From positions 558,001 through 622,000 of the forward strand of contig CAVZZP010000002.1 in assembly GCA_963779765.1 (NCBI GenBank): a DNA stretch of 64,000 bases, in the 5' to 3' direction. Position 1 is the first letter of the stretch, and every line of letters starts with the position of its first letter. This document shows positions 8,610 through 17,388 of this stretch, piece by piece. Origin of the DNA: Silicimonas sp963779765 (GTDB lineage: Bacteria > Pseudomonadota > Alphaproteobacteria > Rhodobacterales > Rhodobacteraceae). The position numbers were made by a program, and so were the translations under genes. The notes below the pieces were generated by a model. It saw only the letters and a list, made by a program, of their open reading frames with translations. It was not told the origin of the DNA and ran no database searches.

Positions 8610-9112
8610 TAATCCAAGCGTCTCGTGTACGAAGGGGATCTGGGCGAGAACGCTTGAGAGAAATTGCGCCGCAGCGACGAGCGTCTTGGCGATGGTCTGG
8701 TAAGTGCCGGTAGCGCACGTTACCGGCCAGGCCCTCGAACGTCTGCAGTGGGGGCGAGAGCTTCGGTGCTTTCGCCTGCCGATCAACCCTGGAAGAGAAT
8801 GGCTGGTTCTTGAGTGTCTGGATCGGTCCGCAATGCCGAAATTTTTTGCACTTCCAGTCAATGACGGCAATGTCCGCGCACCGAACCTTCAAGGTTACCG
8901 CGTCACTGCATCCTGACACAAACGGCAACTTCGGGAAGGCTGCGATGCGGCATCCAGCCGTCGACAAACGTTCGGTGTGGGCCGCAAGCGGCCAACGGCT
9001 CCACGTTGTCAGACGTCCGCTCAGGGCCTTCCTCGTCGCGTCGGACCAACCGGATCACGCCGTACCTTACCGCACCGTACTAACTGGCATGATCCCTGCG
9101 GTACAACACGGA
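8610..9112. other. No recognisable gene (island debris)
   Basis: About 500 bp after the kinase stop holds only short open frames on both strands, none with a family signature or a good ribosome-binding site. A minus-strand frame with the phrase KLSPPLQTFEGLAGNV looks protein-like and could be part of a broken gene or transposase, but I cannot name it. Confidence 0.3.
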
Positions 9113-9665
9113 TCAAGCGCCAGGACGATGTGATCGCATTTGCGTAAGCGGTCCGAGATTGACCCATTCGACAAACTCGCGCCTCGCCCAAGCATCGCCG
9201 AGCAGTTCGAGGCGTCGCGCTTCGATTGCCATGGCCATGGCGAGGTCGCCACGGACGATGTAGATCGCGTCCGGTAGCGTGGCAGCCGACGTAGAGGTTA
9301 ATTCTCCGCCCGGGCTGTCGACGCAGAACTCGCAGCGGCACTTCTGGTTCAGGAACCACCAGTATCGCTTCGCCTCAGGTCTGATCCGTTAGTTCTAGCC
9401 GTATTAGGCATCGCTTTTTCCCGAAGGCGTCTGGATTGGAAGAGCTCTCAAGGCTCCACACCAGCAGTCCCAGATCGATCTCGTGATCCATCAGTTCGCG
9501 CCGTGTCCAGCGTTGCCCCACAGATACCCAGCGCTTCGACCAAGGGGAACGAATTCCCGGCCTGCTTCGGTCAGGACGTAGCCCGGACGCTTGGCGCCGA
9601 TGTCGTAACGCGCGACCCGCTTTCCGCGACGAGCCACTTCAGCCGCGAGGAAAGAAGTGACGGCG
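9113..9665 (-). pseudogene. HxlR-type two-domain regulator, decayed
   Basis: Minus-strand frames carry consecutive parts of an HxlR-type helix-turn-helix regulator with the C-terminal domain of the longer subfamily: LSSRLKWLVAESG, then ARYDIGAKRPGYVLTEAGREF, then ALGIWGQRWTRRELMDHEID followed by LGLLVWSLESSSNPDAF. A stop follows ELTDQT. The tail continues in shifted frames through DAIYIVRGDLAMAMAIEARR and GDAWARREFVEWVNLGPLTQ to a stop at 9113-9115. Several frame changes and a missing N-terminus make it a pseudogene. It lies at the right edge of the decayed region. Confidence 0.66.
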
Positions 9666-9778
9666 ACATTAGAGGAACACCTGTCTGCAACTCAGAGAAC
9701 CGGCGCGGCTCGGACTCGAGACAGTTTGCTCGCAAAACGCCCGGCGAACCTCGTTGGCCCGCCGGGGCCCGTTCGACT

Positions 9779-10243
9779 TCAGGCGGCCGCTGCTTCCGCG
9801 AGCGGCGGTACGAAGCGCAGCGAAAACCGGGCGGCGAGCGCGTCGATGTCCGCGGGCGTCGCGGGCGCCTCGGTCTCGACTGCCTTGAAGAACCCCTCGA
9901 ACCCGCCGGGCGTCATCATGACCATCAATCGTCCGGTCGCTTCGCCGATGTTCTGGAAGCGATGAACCGCGCCGCGGGGAACGACGATCAGGCCGCCCTC
10001 GGCGAGTTCGACACGTGTTCCGTTGCACCAGAACGCAAATCGTCCTTCGAGGACGCGAAAGAATTCTTCCTCATTGTCGTGGACATGCGGTGGCGGTCCC
10101 TCGCCCGCTGGCACCTCGGCTTCCAGCACACCGAGGCGACCACCGCTCTCTTCAGCGGAAATGCGGATCAAATGGGGACCAAAACCGAGCGCGAGGATGC
10201 CAGCGCCGGGGGTCGAGACGACCGCTTGATCAAAAGTCTTCAT
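9779..10243 (-). CDS. Cupin-domain protein
   Basis: This small cytosolic single-domain cupin has 154 residues. Cupin motif 1 appears as PPPHVHDNEEEFFRVLEGRF and motif 2 as PRGAVHRFQNIGEATGRLM; together they give the two His, Glu and His metal ligands of the fold. The start at 10243 (MKTFDQAVV) is chosen because GGAG lies about 6 bp upstream; longer frames reading antisense through the LysR gene are spurious. It is divergent from the LysR-type regulator, the classic arrangement of regulator and target, so LysR control is likely. The substrate is unknown. Confidence 0.85.
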   Translation of the reverse strand: MKTFDQAVVSTPGAGILALGFGPHLIRISAEESGGRLGVLEAEVPAGEGPPPHVHDNEEEFFRVLEGRFAFWCNGTRVELAEGGLIVVPRGAVHRFQNIGEATGRLMVMMTPGGFEGFFKAVETEAPATPADIDALAARFSLRFVPPLAEAAAA

Positions 10244-10348
10244 CTGTAGCTCCATCAGGATTGTTTGCGACTGGAAGCGCTTATATTGCTGAGGGAATGG
10301 CGCGATAAGCCGCCTGCATTCCAAAACATTGTCCGGATGAGCTAACAG

Positions 10349-11272
10349 ATGAAGACCGTCGATCCCCTGCACGGCGTTGCGGCTTTCCTTGCGGTGGCCG
10401 ACCACGAGAGCTTCACCGGAGCCGCCGAGGCGCTTGGCCTGACACGATCCACGGTGAGCGCGCAGGTGGCCGATCTCGAGGCTCGGCTCGGCCTTCGTCT
10501 CTTCCATCGGTCCACCCGCATCGTCCGGCTGACAGCGGCTGGCCAAGCCTATCGCGACCGCCTGGGCGACCTTGCCGAGCGGGTCGACCTTGCCGAGCGC
10601 GCAGCGCGGGCCGAGCACTCGGCGCCGGAGGGTCGGCTGCGCATCACGGCCCCGCCCGACCTGGCGCAGAGGTTCCTTCTGCCCTGGGTCGCGGAGTTCC
10701 TGACGGATCATCCCGGCATCCGCATCGAGCTCGACCTGTCGAACGCGGCGCACAACCTGATCGAGCGCCGGCTGGACCTTGCGATCCGCGGAACGATCGC
10801 GGTCGAGCCGAACCTCATCACCCGAAAGCTGGGTGTCTCTCCTCTCCTCACCTGCGCTCACCCAGACTACATCGCCCGGCGCGGTAAGCCCAAGACGCCC
10901 GGAGATCTTGCCGGTCACGACCTCCTGCACTTCGCGAGCCTGCGCCGGGGGCGCGTCTGGACCATGACGCGCGGCTCGGAACGGGTCGAGGTCCCGATCC
11001 TGCCGAGGCTCGAACTGAATGAGGGATGGGCGCTGCGGACGTCCGCTCTCGAAGCGACGGGCATCTGCCAGCTTCCCGCCTTCATCGTCGGTGAAATGCT
11101 CCGGTCGGGCGACCTCGTCCATGTCCTGCCCGATTGGAGTGCGGGCGAGGTGCCGCTTCATGCGGTGTATCCGGATAACCGCCTGATCGCCGAGCGCGTG
11201 CGAGCCTTCGTCAGCTTCATCGCACGAAAGGCGAAGGGCGAGTTCGACCTGGGAGGCGGCCAAGCGGCCTAG
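10349..11272 (+). CDS. LysR-family transcriptional regulator
   Basis: This 307-residue regulator has an N-terminal winged helix (residues ~8-65: AAFLAVADHESFTGAAEAL, then TRSTVSAQVADLEARLGLRLF) and a C-terminal effector-binding periplasmic-protein fold. It belongs to the broad LysR group often beside oxidoreductases and cupins. It is divergent from the cupin gene, with 105 bp between the starts. That spacer contains an imperfect dyad, GGAATG (10294) with CATTCC (10317), separated by 17 bp, which may be its operator. Its stop overlaps the stop of the convergent ankyrin gene. Confidence 0.91.
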   Translation: MKTVDPLHGVAAFLAVADHESFTGAAEALGLTRSTVSAQVADLEARLGLRLFHRSTRIVRLTAAGQAYRDRLGDLAERVDLAERAARAEHSAPEGRLRITAPPDLAQRFLLPWVAEFLTDHPGIRIELDLSNAAHNLIERRLDLAIRGTIAVEPNLITRKLGVSPLLTCAHPDYIARRGKPKTPGDLAGHDLLHFASLRRGRVWTMTRGSERVEVPILPRLELNEGWALRTSALEATGICQLPAFIVGEMLRSGDLVHVLPDWSAGEVPLHAVYPDNRLIAERVRAFVSFIARKAKGEFDLGGGQAA

Positions 11273-11943
11273 TCCGTCCGCTCGAGCCGCGCCGCCATCT
11301 CATCGAAGCCTCGCCTTCTCGCGTGGTCGAGCGGCGTCAGCCCATCGCGGTCCGCAAGGGTCCGGTCGGCGCCGGCCGACAGGAGGATGTCGAGCACCGC
11401 GAGATGGTCTGACCCGCCGTCGCCCAGCACGACGGACTCCATGACGGCCGTCCAGTGGAGGTTGTTGACGTGGTCGAGCGGCGCGCCGGCGGCGACGAGC
11501 CTGCGCACGACCTCGACATGTCCCAGATGAGCCGCCGCGATGAGGGCCGTGCCCTCGTACGGACTGGTCACAAGTCCGGGATCGTTGCCGAGTTCGATGG
11601 CGAGCGACATCAAGTCGGCATCATCAGCGACGGCGCCGATGGTCACGACATCATAAGCGTCGCCCTCGAGCGCATTCATGTCGGCACCGGCCTCGGCCAG
11701 CGTGCGGAGGGCGTCGTCATGAGAGGCGAAGGCAGCGACATGCGCGGCAGTCCGACCGTGGGCGTCGCGGGCATCGAGGTCCGCGCCTTCCGCGACCAGC
11801 TGCCGGATCGCGCTTGCGTCGCCGGTGTGCGCCGCCGCCAGAAGACCGCCATATCCTGAGATGTCTTCTGCGGAGGGCGGCACCTGCGCCGTCGCACTCT
11901 CGGCGAGAAACGCCAGAAGGATTGAGAGGAGGGCACGTCGCAT
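11269..11943 (-). CDS. Secreted ankyrin-repeat protein
   Basis: A 224-residue protein with a signal peptide (MRRALLSILLAFLAESATAQ) and about five ankyrin repeats, visible as recurring GADLDARDAHGRTAAHVAA, GADMNALEGDAYDVVTIGA, APLDHVNNLHWTAVMESV and GADRTLADRDGLTPLDHARR units. Bacterial exported ankyrin proteins of this size act in the periplasm as protein-interaction modules, sometimes protecting partners from oxidative damage; no specific partner can be read here. It converges on the LysR gene with overlapping stops and has its own promoter region at about 11944-12076. Confidence 0.86.
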   Translation of the reverse strand: MRRALLSILLAFLAESATAQVPPSAEDISGYGGLLAAAHTGDASAIRQLVAEGADLDARDAHGRTAAHVAAFASHDDALRTLAEAGADMNALEGDAYDVVTIGAVADDADLMSLAIELGNDPGLVTSPYEGTALIAAAHLGHVEVVRRLVAAGAPLDHVNNLHWTAVMESVVLGDGGSDHLAVLDILLSAGADRTLADRDGLTPLDHARRRGFDEMAARLERTD

Positions 11944-12076
11944 GGCTGATCCTTTACCGGGCGGATCAAGACCCGCACTCGACTCCTAGCACATTTGCAC
12001 GAAGAAAGCCGGTGGCCCCTCGCCCCCGCCCGATGCTAAACGTGCGACGTACCGGGGGCGCGCCAAGGAGAGCGGC

Positions 12077-12985
12077 TTGCTTGTCTTCACGATCTGGCCC
12101 CTCTTCGCCCTGATCTGCCTTGGTTACGTCCTTTCGCGCAATGCATTTCCCGACGCCGGCTTCTGGCCTGCCGCGGAACGGCTGAACTATTTCCTCCTGT
12201 TCCCGGCCCTGCTGGTGTCGAGCCTCGCCGAAGCCCCCGTCCGCGATCCCCAAATCCTTCGGCTGGGGCTGGCGGGAGTGGTGACCATCTTCTTGGCCTC
12301 TGCGGCGTTCTGGGTGGCCCGAAGCCTGAAACCGGTCCCTGCGGCGCGCTTCGGGCCGGGGCTGCAAGGCGTGATCCGGTTCAACACCTATCTCGGTCTC
12401 GCCATCACGACGGCTCTGGCCGGTGCGGAGGGGGTCGAGAGAGCGGCGGTCTATCTCGCCATCACCGTGCCTCTGGTGAACGTGCTGTCGATCCTTGCCC
12501 TTACCGAACGCGGCGTGGAGCGGACGGCCCTCGGTCTGGCAAAAACTGTACTTCGCAATCCCCTTATCCTCGCCTGCCTCACGGGGCTTGCGATCGCGGC
12601 GGCGGACACCGGGCTGCCGTGGGGGATCGGACGGTTTCTGGGCCTCGTCGCACAGGCCAGCCTGCCCCTTGGTCTTCTTTGCGTGGGAGCGGCGCTGCGG
12701 CCCCAGGCGGTGCGGCAAGAGATCGGCGTGCTGGCGTCCAACAGCGCGCTAAGGCTTCTCGCCATGCCGCTTCTCGCACTGGCCGTGGGAATGGCGTTCG
12801 GACTGGACGGCACCGAGGCGCTGGTTCTGGTCGTCTTCTCGGCCATTCCTACCGCGCCCACGGCCTATGTCTTGACGCGGCAACTGAGAGGCGACGGCAC
12901 GCTGATGGCGGGTCTCGTCACGCTCCAGACGCTCGCCGCCGTGGCGACGATCCCGCTGGTCCTACTGCTCTTCGGCTTCGCTTAA
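12077..12985 (+). CDS. AEC-family transporter
   Basis: A 302-residue membrane protein of the auxin efflux carrier (AEC) family with about 10 hydrophobic helices, arranged as two five-helix halves (LVFTIWPLFALICLGYVLSR at the N-terminus, PTAPTAYVLTRQLRGDG in the second half). The family exports or exchanges small organic anions; the substrate is not predictable. The start is a TTG at 12077 with AAGGAGAG 6-8 bp upstream, and no in-frame ATG occurs near it. It converges on frcA, their stops overlapping by 3 bp. Confidence 0.83.
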   Translation: MLVFTIWPLFALICLGYVLSRNAFPDAGFWPAAERLNYFLLFPALLVSSLAEAPVRDPQILRLGLAGVVTIFLASAAFWVARSLKPVPAARFGPGLQGVIRFNTYLGLAITTALAGAEGVERAAVYLAITVPLVNVLSILALTERGVERTALGLAKTVLRNPLILACLTGLAIAAADTGLPWGIGRFLGLVAQASLPLGLLCVGAALRPQAVRQEIGVLASNSALRLLAMPLLALAVGMAFGLDGTEALVLVVFSAIPTAPTAYVLTRQLRGDGTLMAGLVTLQTLAAVATIPLVLLLFGFA

Positions 12986-13752
12986 GCCGCGACCGCCTCG
13001 GGCACTTTTGCGCCTGTCATGAAGGCCACGGCATCCGACATCGTGTAGTCCTTCGGGTCGATAACGCAGAGCCTGCGCCCCAGACGGTGGATGTGGATGC
13101 GGTCCGCCACCTCGAAGACGTGCGGCATGTTGTGCGAGATAAGGATGATCGGGATGCCGCGCGAGCGCACATCTAGGATCAATTCGAGCACGCGGCGGGA
13201 TTCCTTGACCCCGAGCGCCGCCGTGGGTTCGTCGAGGATGATGACCTTCGACCCGAAGGCGGCCGCGCGCGCAACGGCGACGCCTTGCCGCTGGCCGCCC
13301 GATAGCGTTTCGACCGCCTGATTGATGTTCTGGATCGTCATCAGGCCCAGGTCGGAGAGCTTCTGCCGCGCGAAGTCCTCCATCTTCTTCCGATCGAGCT
13401 TCCGGAACCACTTGCCCATGATCCCCTCGGCCCGGATCTCGCGCCCCATGAACATGTTGTCGGCAATGGATAGCGCCGGCGACATGGCGAGGGTCTGATA
13501 GACCGTCTCGATCCCGGCCTTCCGCCCGTCTATGGGCGAGGTGAAACTCACCTTCTTGCCCTCGAGCCAGATCTCGCCCTCGTCCGGCACAACTGCGCCG
13601 GATATGGCCTTGATGAGGGTCGACTTGCCTGCCCCGTTGTCTCCGATCACCGCCAGGATCTCGCCCGGCATGAGATCGAAGTCACAATGGTCCAGGGCCG
13701 TGACGCGGCCGTAATGCTTGACCAGGTTCCGGCCCTTGAGAATGGGTTCCAT
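12982..13752 (-). CDS. frcA: Sugar ABC transporter ATPase (Frc type)
   Basis: This 256-residue ATPase energises import by the FrcBC sugar transporter. Walker A is GDNGAGKST, the signature is LSGGQRQG, Walker B is VIILDEPTAALG and the switch histidine is in LISHNM. It is a single-domain ATPase, the size of FrcA, rather than the fused double ATPase of RbsA/XylG. The ATG overlaps the permease stop as TGATG, indicating translational coupling. Fructose-type (ribose, mannose, fructose) specificity is inferred from resemblance to rhizobial FrcA. Confidence 0.9.
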   Translation of the reverse strand: MEPILKGRNLVKHYGRVTALDHCDFDLMPGEILAVIGDNGAGKSTLIKAISGAVVPDEGEIWLEGKKVSFTSPIDGRKAGIETVYQTLAMSPALSIADNMFMGREIRAEGIMGKWFRKLDRKKMEDFARQKLSDLGLMTIQNINQAVETLSGGQRQGVAVARAAAFGSKVIILDEPTAALGVKESRRVLELILDVRSRGIPIILISHNMPHVFEVADRIHIHRLGRRLCVIDPKDYTMSDAVAFMTGAKVPEAVAA

Positions 13753-14825
13753 CAGCCCGACACCTTTCTGATCCACTGATCGGCCGCGACAGCGGCGATG
13801 ATGAGAATGCCGATAAGCAGGAAGGTCCACTGCGCGTCGGCGCCCAGAAGCCTGAGCCCCAAAGTGAACACACCTACGATCAGAGCCCCGAAGAGGCTGC
13901 CGAGGATCGAGCCGCGCCCGCCGAACAGCGAGATACCCCCGATCACGACGGCGGTGATGCTTTCGATGTTGGCCAGTTGTCCGCTGGTCGGGGAAACGGC
14001 CCCGATCCGGCCGATCAACGCCCATCCGGCGAAGGCGCAGATCAGACCCGACAGAGCATAGACCTGGATCAGCACCTTGCTGGTGTTCACGCCGGAAAGC
14101 TCCGCCGCCTCCTTGTCGTCGCCAACGGCATAGACATGGCGGCCCCAGGCGGTGTGACGCAGGACGTAGGCAAGGACGAAGATCAGCGCCAACATGAAGA
14201 CGACACCCACGGTGAAAACCGCGCCACCCACGCTGAACTTGGCGCCGAAGAGCTGAAGCAGCGGCGCCTGGGCTTCGATGTCCTGAGCGCGGATCGTCTC
14301 GTTCTTGGAATAGAGGAAGTTCGTCGCCAGCACGATCTGCCACATGCCCAGCGTGACGATGAAGGGGGGCAGCTTCACCTTGGCCACCAGCCAGCCGTTC
14401 AGGGCGCCGATCGCGGTGCCGACGGCAAGGCCGGCCATTATCGAGACGGGCGCGGGAATACCGTAGCGGAAGGTGAACTGGCCCATGACGACCGATGAGA
14501 ACACCATGATCGCGCCGACGCTGAGGTCGATGCCTGCAGTCAGGATCACGATGGATTGCGCCGCCGCGACGATACCGACGATCTGCACCTGCTGGAGAAT
14601 CAGTGTCAGCGCGAAGGGCGAAAAGAACTTCGATCCCAGAAGCGCGCCGAAGGTGACGATCGCCAGCACGAGCACGAACAGCGGAACCAGCGATGGGTTC
14701 ATGTGCAGGACGTGCTGCACCTTGCCCATCAGCGTCGAATGGCGAGCGTCGTGGAATTCGGCGACCGCTTCGGTGCGGTTCAGCTCACCTTCGTAGTTGT
14801 CGGGTCTTGCCGATGTGTCAGCCAT
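13752..14825 (-). CDS. frcC: Sugar ABC transporter permease (Frc type)
   Basis: The inner-membrane permease of the Frc-type importer has 357 residues and about 9-10 TM helices after a ~45-residue cytosolic N-terminus. The family hallmark LTAGIDLSVGAIM (residues ~115-127) and the GRGSILGSLFGALIVG motif identify the BPD_transp_2 (RbsC/FrcC) family. It lies between the binding-protein gene and the ATPase gene, overlapping the latter. No frame damage is visible. Confidence 0.9.
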   Translation of the reverse strand: MADTSARPDNYEGELNRTEAVAEFHDARHSTLMGKVQHVLHMNPSLVPLFVLVLAIVTFGALLGSKFFSPFALTLILQQVQIVGIVAAAQSIVILTAGIDLSVGAIMVFSSVVMGQFTFRYGIPAPVSIMAGLAVGTAIGALNGWLVAKVKLPPFIVTLGMWQIVLATNFLYSKNETIRAQDIEAQAPLLQLFGAKFSVGGAVFTVGVVFMLALIFVLAYVLRHTAWGRHVYAVGDDKEAAELSGVNTSKVLIQVYALSGLICAFAGWALIGRIGAVSPTSGQLANIESITAVVIGGISLFGGRGSILGSLFGALIVGVFTLGLRLLGADAQWTFLLIGILIIAAVAADQWIRKVSG

Positions 14826-14899
14826 GGATCTCCCCTCCCCACGGCAGCACCTGCCGCGCGTGAAAGCCTAACCGCGATGACTTGGAAAAATCAACGAGA

Positions 14900-14922
14900 G
14901 GGAGGCGGTCTAACCGCCTCCC
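14900..14922 (-). terminator. Hairpin after frcB
   Basis: A perfect 10-bp inverted repeat (GGGAGGCGGT, loop CTA, ACCGCCTCCC) lies 13 bp past the repaired frcB stop. On the minus strand a T-rich stretch follows after about 10 bases. It lies between frcB and frcC, so it is more likely to dampen readthrough or stabilise the frcB message than to end the operon fully. Confidence 0.6.
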
Positions 14923-14934
14923 CGTGCCGGGACA

Positions 14935-15958
14935 TCAGCCCCAGCAAAGTTCCTTGCCCTCGGCGACCGAGATCGAACTCGACGCCTTCGACGGGTTCGT
15001 CGGTCACCAGCGCGACGCCGGTGTCGAAGAACTCCTTGCCTTCGGTCGGCTCGGGCTTCACGCCCTCGTCGGCCCATTTGGCGATAGCCTCGACGCCGAG
15101 CGAAGCCATCAGCAGCGGATACTGCTGGCTGGTCGCGCCGATGACGCCGGCCTCGACGTCCGCGATGCCGGGGCATCCGCCGTCGACCGAAACGACCAGC
15201 ACGTCATTCTCGCGACCGACCGACTTCAGCGCCTCATAGGCACCGGCGGCGGCAGGCTCGTTGATGGTATGCACGACGTTGATCGTCGGATCCTGCGCGA
15301 GAAGGTTCTCCATTGCGCGGCGGCCACCTTCCTGGTTGCCGTCGGTCACGTCGGAGCCTACCAGACGCGGGTCTTCTTCGTCACCGATGACGTCGGGATT
15401 GTTCAGCTCGACGCCGAAGCCTTCCAGGAAGCCCTGGTTCCGCAGAACGTCCACGGTCGGCTGGCTGACGTTGAGGTCGAGCGTCGCGATCTTGGCATCA
15501 GCCGCGGCATCGCCCATCTTGCCCTTCGCCCACTGACCGATCAGCAGACCGGCCTTGTAGTTGTCCGTCGCGAAGGTCGCGTCGGCGGCGTCGATCGGCG
15601 ACAGCGGCGTATCGAGCGCGATCACCAGGATGCCCGCGTCACGGGCTTGCTGGACTGCAGGAACGATCGACGAGGTGTCGGACGCGGTCAGAAGGATGCC
15701 CTTCGCGCCATCGGCGATGCAGGTCTCGATGGCCTGGACCTGAGTTTCATGGTCGCCGTCGATCTTGCCGGCAAAGGACTTCAGCGTCATGCCCAGTTCT
15801 TCGGCCTTGGCTTCGGCACCTTCCTTCATCTTGACGAAGAAGGGGTTGGTGTCGGTCTTGGTGATGAGGCAGACGGTGGCTCCGCTGTGGGCCGCGGCCA
15901 TCGCCGAGCCCGCCATGGCGAGCGATGCAAGCGCCGTGCCGATCAGAAGTTTTTTCAT
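14935..15958 (-). CDS. frcB: Sugar ABC transporter binding protein (Frc type), one-base frameshift
   Basis: The periplasmic binding protein of the Frc importer. The start at 15958 (MKKLLIGTALASLAMAGSAMA, a clear signal peptide) has GGGAGG at the right distance. The Peripla_BP_4 fold is intact: LITKTDTNPFFVKMKEGAEA, GILLTASDTSSIVPAV and VLVVSVDGGCPGIADVEAG. Near 14976 an extra base shifts the frame. Removing it gives the expected tail SISVAEGKELCWG and a stop at 14935-14937, for 340 residues; unrepaired, the frame runs through the downstream hairpin to 14891. The gene is transcribed divergently from the ROK regulator. Confidence 0.86.
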
Positions 15959-16040
15959 GTAATCCTCCCAGATATTACCGACCGCCCGGTTGGGGACGGT
16001 TGCGGAATCGTTGCTACACCGCAACGCCGGGTCGGGTCAA

Positions 16041-16065
16041 TAAGTAAATCAATTTGATTTATTAA
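16041..16065. promoter_or_regulatory. Palindromic operator, ROK/frc spacer
   Basis: In the 162-bp spacer between divergent frcB and the ROK gene, TAAATCA (16045-16051) and TGATTTA (16055-16061) form a perfect 7-bp inverted repeat around ATT, with further partial symmetry outward. It is AT-rich in a GC-rich genome and lies where a ROK repressor would control both genes. Operator function is inferred from position and symmetry. Confidence 0.6.
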
Positions 16066-16120
16066 TTGACAAACTCACGCAGCCCACCGCATTCTCGGTC
16101 GTCAAGGGAGGGTCAAGCCC

Positions 16121-17299
16121 TTGACAGCCAACGAAACATTCATTCGCGACCCTGGAAGCGGCGCAAATCAGTCAGGCCTGCGCGACCAGAACGCGCGCGT
16201 CGTGCTGTCGTTCATCCGTCGTCATGGAGAGCTTCCGAGTGCCGAGATAGCGCGGCGTTCAGGGCTGTCCGCGCAGACTGTTTCGAACATAATGCGCGCG
16301 CTCGAGGCGGAAGGCCTCGTACGACGCGGCGCGTCGATCAAGGGCAAGGTCGGCAAGCCATCGGTGCCGATGGCGCTGGAACCTGGCGGCGTCACGTCTC
16401 TCGGTCTCAACATCGGGCGGCGTGCGGCCGAGATGGTCCTCGTCGACTTCACCGGCACTGTCCTTGCCGAGCGGATGACGCCTTATCCCTACCCCACACC
16501 GGCCGCCGTGCGCGCCTTCCTCCTTGATGCCATCCGCATGATCTTCGCCGACCGCCCCGGCGACCGTGCCCACCTTGCCGGCCTCGGCATCGCAATGCCC
16601 TACGAGTTGTGGAACTGGCTGGACTACGTCGACGCCCCCGAAGAGCTGATGAACGAGTGGCGCACCATCGCCATCGGAGCCTATCTGGGCGAAGCGACGG
16701 GCCTCGAGACCGTGGTCGAGAACGACGCGACCTCGGCCTGCGTCGCCGAGCATCTACTGGGGCGCGGTCACGAATACGCCGACTTCGCCTATTTCTTCCT
16801 CGGCGCGTTCCTCGGCGGCGGACTGGTGCTGAACGGCAAGGTCTATTCCGGCCGGAACGGCAACGCAGGCGCCTTCGGCTCGCTTCTGGTGCCGGATGGA
16901 ACGGGCGACGTAGCCCAGCTTCTGGATGTTGCGTCGAACCATGTGCTCGAAAGACGCCTCGTCGAGGCCGGCATTGACGCCAACCTTCTGCGGACGCGTC
17001 CAGACGACTGGAGCGCACTCGAACCCCAGCTTTCCGAGTGGATCGCCTCGACCGGCCGCTACCTGGCCTTGGCTGCCACCTCGATTGCGGCCGTCGTCGA
17101 TGTCGAGGCGGTGCTGGTCGAAGGCGCGGTGCCTGCCCCGGTGCGCGCCGCCCTCGTGTCACAGGCGCGAAGCACCCTTGAAACGCTCGACCGCACGGGC
17201 ATCGCCACGCCAGACATCCGCGAGGCCAGCGTTGGCCGCGCCGCGCGCTCCATCGGCGCCGCACTCCTGCCGATCCACGCGCGTTACTTCCTGGCCTGA
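16121..17299 (+). CDS. ROK-family transcriptional regulator
   Basis: A 392-residue ROK repressor with an N-terminal winged helix (QNARVVLSFIRRHGELPSAE then IARRSGLSAQTVSNIMRALE) and a C-terminal sugar-kinase-like domain (LGLNIGRRAAEMVLVDFTG, VENDATSACVAEHL, GAFLGGGLVLNGKVYSG). It is divergent from frcBCA and probably senses the imported sugar or its phosphate. The usual ROK zinc motif (GH...CxCGxxGC) is absent; the corresponding segment reads NAGAFGSLLVPDGTGD. The start is a TTG at 16121 with AAGGGAGG 9 bp upstream. Confidence 0.88.
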   Translation: MTANETFIRDPGSGANQSGLRDQNARVVLSFIRRHGELPSAEIARRSGLSAQTVSNIMRALEAEGLVRRGASIKGKVGKPSVPMALEPGGVTSLGLNIGRRAAEMVLVDFTGTVLAERMTPYPYPTPAAVRAFLLDAIRMIFADRPGDRAHLAGLGIAMPYELWNWLDYVDAPEELMNEWRTIAIGAYLGEATGLETVVENDATSACVAEHLLGRGHEYADFAYFFLGAFLGGGLVLNGKVYSGRNGNAGAFGSLLVPDGTGDVAQLLDVASNHVLERRLVEAGIDANLLRTRPDDWSALEPQLSEWIASTGRYLALAATSIAAVVDVEAVLVEGAVPAPVRAALVSQARSTLETLDRTGIATPDIREASVGRAARSIGAALLPIHARYFLA

Positions 17300-17388
17300 T
17301 CCGGACGAGCAGAGCAGCGCGACCCGCCCCATCTCATCGGTCCGCAAATATCCCGGGGAGGTCCGGAGGGGCAGCGCCTCTCCGGCGG

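Noticed and set aside
5520..9778. Direct repeat of the tRNA-Met 3' end as the right attachment site
   Set aside because: I looked for a second copy of the CCTCCTCCGCTACCA end and did not see one in the window.
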